From contig OX465597.1 of assembly GCA_950022295.1 (NCBI GenBank), positions 192,509,016 through 192,573,015 on the forward strand: a stretch of 64,000 bases of DNA, given 5' to 3'. This stretch comes from Bromus sterilis (Eukaryota > Streptophyta > Magnoliopsida > Poales > Poaceae). This document shows positions 63,077 through 64,000 of this stretch, in pieces (positions within the stretch are counted from its first letter, which is position 1; each line of letters starts with the position of its first letter). The notes beneath the pieces were generated by a model that did not search any database, had not been told where the DNA came from, and saw only the letters and a list, made by a program, of their open reading frames with translations. The translations under genes were made by a program, and so were the position numbers.

Positions 63077-64000
63077 TTTCCAGTGTTTCCTCGGTAAGCA
63101 TCCACCAAATCCCCGGTAGATCATTTTGTTTTCGTCCCATCCAGAAAAAGCCATACAAAAATATTAGGGTTTAGTGTTTTTGACATAACCTAGAGTGCAT
63201 CTTTTCCTAGTTTTAGTTGCTGATCGTCGTCCAGTTTGCGTAACTTGTTTTTGATCGAGTCTTAGTTTTCCTATATTTGTGTGTCACAAGTCGGAGTTCT
63301 TTGTCGTGTTAGATTGGTTTGTGTCGAGTCAGTTTGTTTTCGTTGTCTTTTATCCCTCAGATTGTGTCTCAGTTTGTTAGCCATAGTTAGCCTTTCTTTG
63401 GTGTAGCACTTTCCTATTGAGACTAGCATATCTTTGCTCTTCGGGCTGATCCTATAGGTTTTGAAGTGCATCAAGTGTTTTTTGCAAAGTTGAGTTGGGT
63501 TGCTGTTTACTTCACGTTGAGTCAGAAAAAGCATAAAAAAACAAAAGGAAAAAGAGTTGAGCAGAAGCCTAGCAAAAAGAGACAGAAAAGGAAAAGTTGA
63601 TTACATATTTTGTGCAACCTTGAGTTACTTTTTCTACCACGTTCATCGCATTAGTAAATTGAGCAATCTTGTGCCCGTACGCTTTGAGCTTTTGCTAGAA
63701 TTTCTCTCTTGTGCAATTGCAACACGAGCATTACTCCGCCACACATATTGTGCGCTCATTTTCATAGTTGCTTTTGCCCAGTTGTTCTCCACCGCGTGTG
63801 TTCCAGTAGAACTTCTTGGCATACGATCAGCACTAGGATTTGTGAATTGGTGTCGATAGGGATCCATACCTATAACTCCACTACATCATCCTGTTTTGTC
63901 GTGTGACGGTTTCTTATACCTGGGTATTCACTTCATCACATCCGTGCACTAGTCCTCCATCCGAACGGGTACGCATTACTATTCACTTTGGAACGGTAAG
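63077..64000 (+). other. 5' leader of the 62098 Gypsy, no gene seen
   Basis: T-rich untranslated leader. The frames 63271-63534 (minus) and 63557-63859 (plus) show no gag features. A gag start would be expected further right. Confidence 0.6.

Larger units (their letters stand above)
62098..64000 (+). mobile_element. 5' end of a Gypsy element leaving the window
   Basis: LTR 62098-63063, PBS at 63066 and a leader to the window end. Left flank ttgta (62093-62097). The LTR begins TGATGAGGACATCCC, like family T, and ends CCATATCA. The gag and pol genes would lie to the right of the window. Confidence 0.85.

Noticed and set aside
1..64000. CRISPR arrays, bacterial operons, riboswitches
   Set aside because: Nothing of this kind is present; the sequence is plant nuclear repeat DNA.

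Overview
The window reads as intergenic DNA from a large, repeat-rich grass genome, most likely Triticeae (wheat, Aegilops, barley or rye type). I infer this from an Athila/Sabrina-like Gypsy element with TGATACG-type LTRs, CACTA transposons whose ends are packed with gccgtc(a/t)g/gacggcaaa motifs, a Stowaway MITE with CTCCCTCCG ends, several Gypsy families with very long LTRs, and a Helitron. I found no convincing host gene, rRNA, functional tRNA gene or CRISPR array. Nearly every base can be assigned to a transposable element or its remnant.

Layout. (1) 1-12788: an Athila-like element with a partial 5' LTR, a PBS and a decayed gag-protease but no polymerase. It is split by a 3.9 kb solo LTR (2715-6589, TSD GTTAC), a truncated CACTA (CACTA-1, 6832-10531) and a minus-strand LTR fragment (10532-~11625). 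Its 3' LTR U3 starts at 12789 and forms one arm of a ~1 kb foldback ending at 13795. (2) 13972-47944: a minus-strand long LTR (family L2) split by a 27.4 kb composite CACTA (CACTA-2, 14124-41523, TSD CTA) and by a very young non-autonomous Gypsy (42923-47474, TSD GGTAG). CACTA-2 itself contains a smaller CACTA (CACTA-3), a 5' LTR-gag fragment, a minus LTR fragment, a solo LTR (25319-26234, TSD GCTTC) and a 13 kb chromovirus-like Gypsy (26557-39521) whose own LTR holds another truncated Gypsy (27405-29166). (3) 47945-51857: a second solo LTR of the 3.9 kb family. (4) 51858-57987: minus-strand LTR sequence and the 3' end of a chromovirus polyprotein, interrupted by a non-autonomous Helitron (55652-56957). 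(5) 57988-64000: a plus-strand L2 LTR interrupted at 62098 by the 5' end (LTR, PBS, leader) of another Gypsy that leaves the window.

How the parts relate. Three Gypsy families dominate: the 3.9 kb LTR family (four copies), L2 (three copies) and a family, or group of related families, whose LTRs run TGATGAGGAC...TATCA (call it T; copies at 25319, 27405, 42923/46363 and 62098). In family T the polyprotein frame runs through the polypurine tract into the LTR, so each LTR carries the C-terminal coding tail. The 42923-47474 copy has lost pol, fuses gag, an unrecognised middle region and this tail in one open 713-codon frame, and has LTRs differing at one base over 1090 bp apart from a replaced internal edge. 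The two larger CACTA elements share a ~215-nt perfect-like hairpin upstream of the transposase, in which both arms have changed in concert between elements. I consider these two observations the most interesting in the window.

Limits: all boundaries were read by eye. TSD-supported boundaries are reliable to the base; fragment junctions described as approximate are not. Family names are given only as resemblance.
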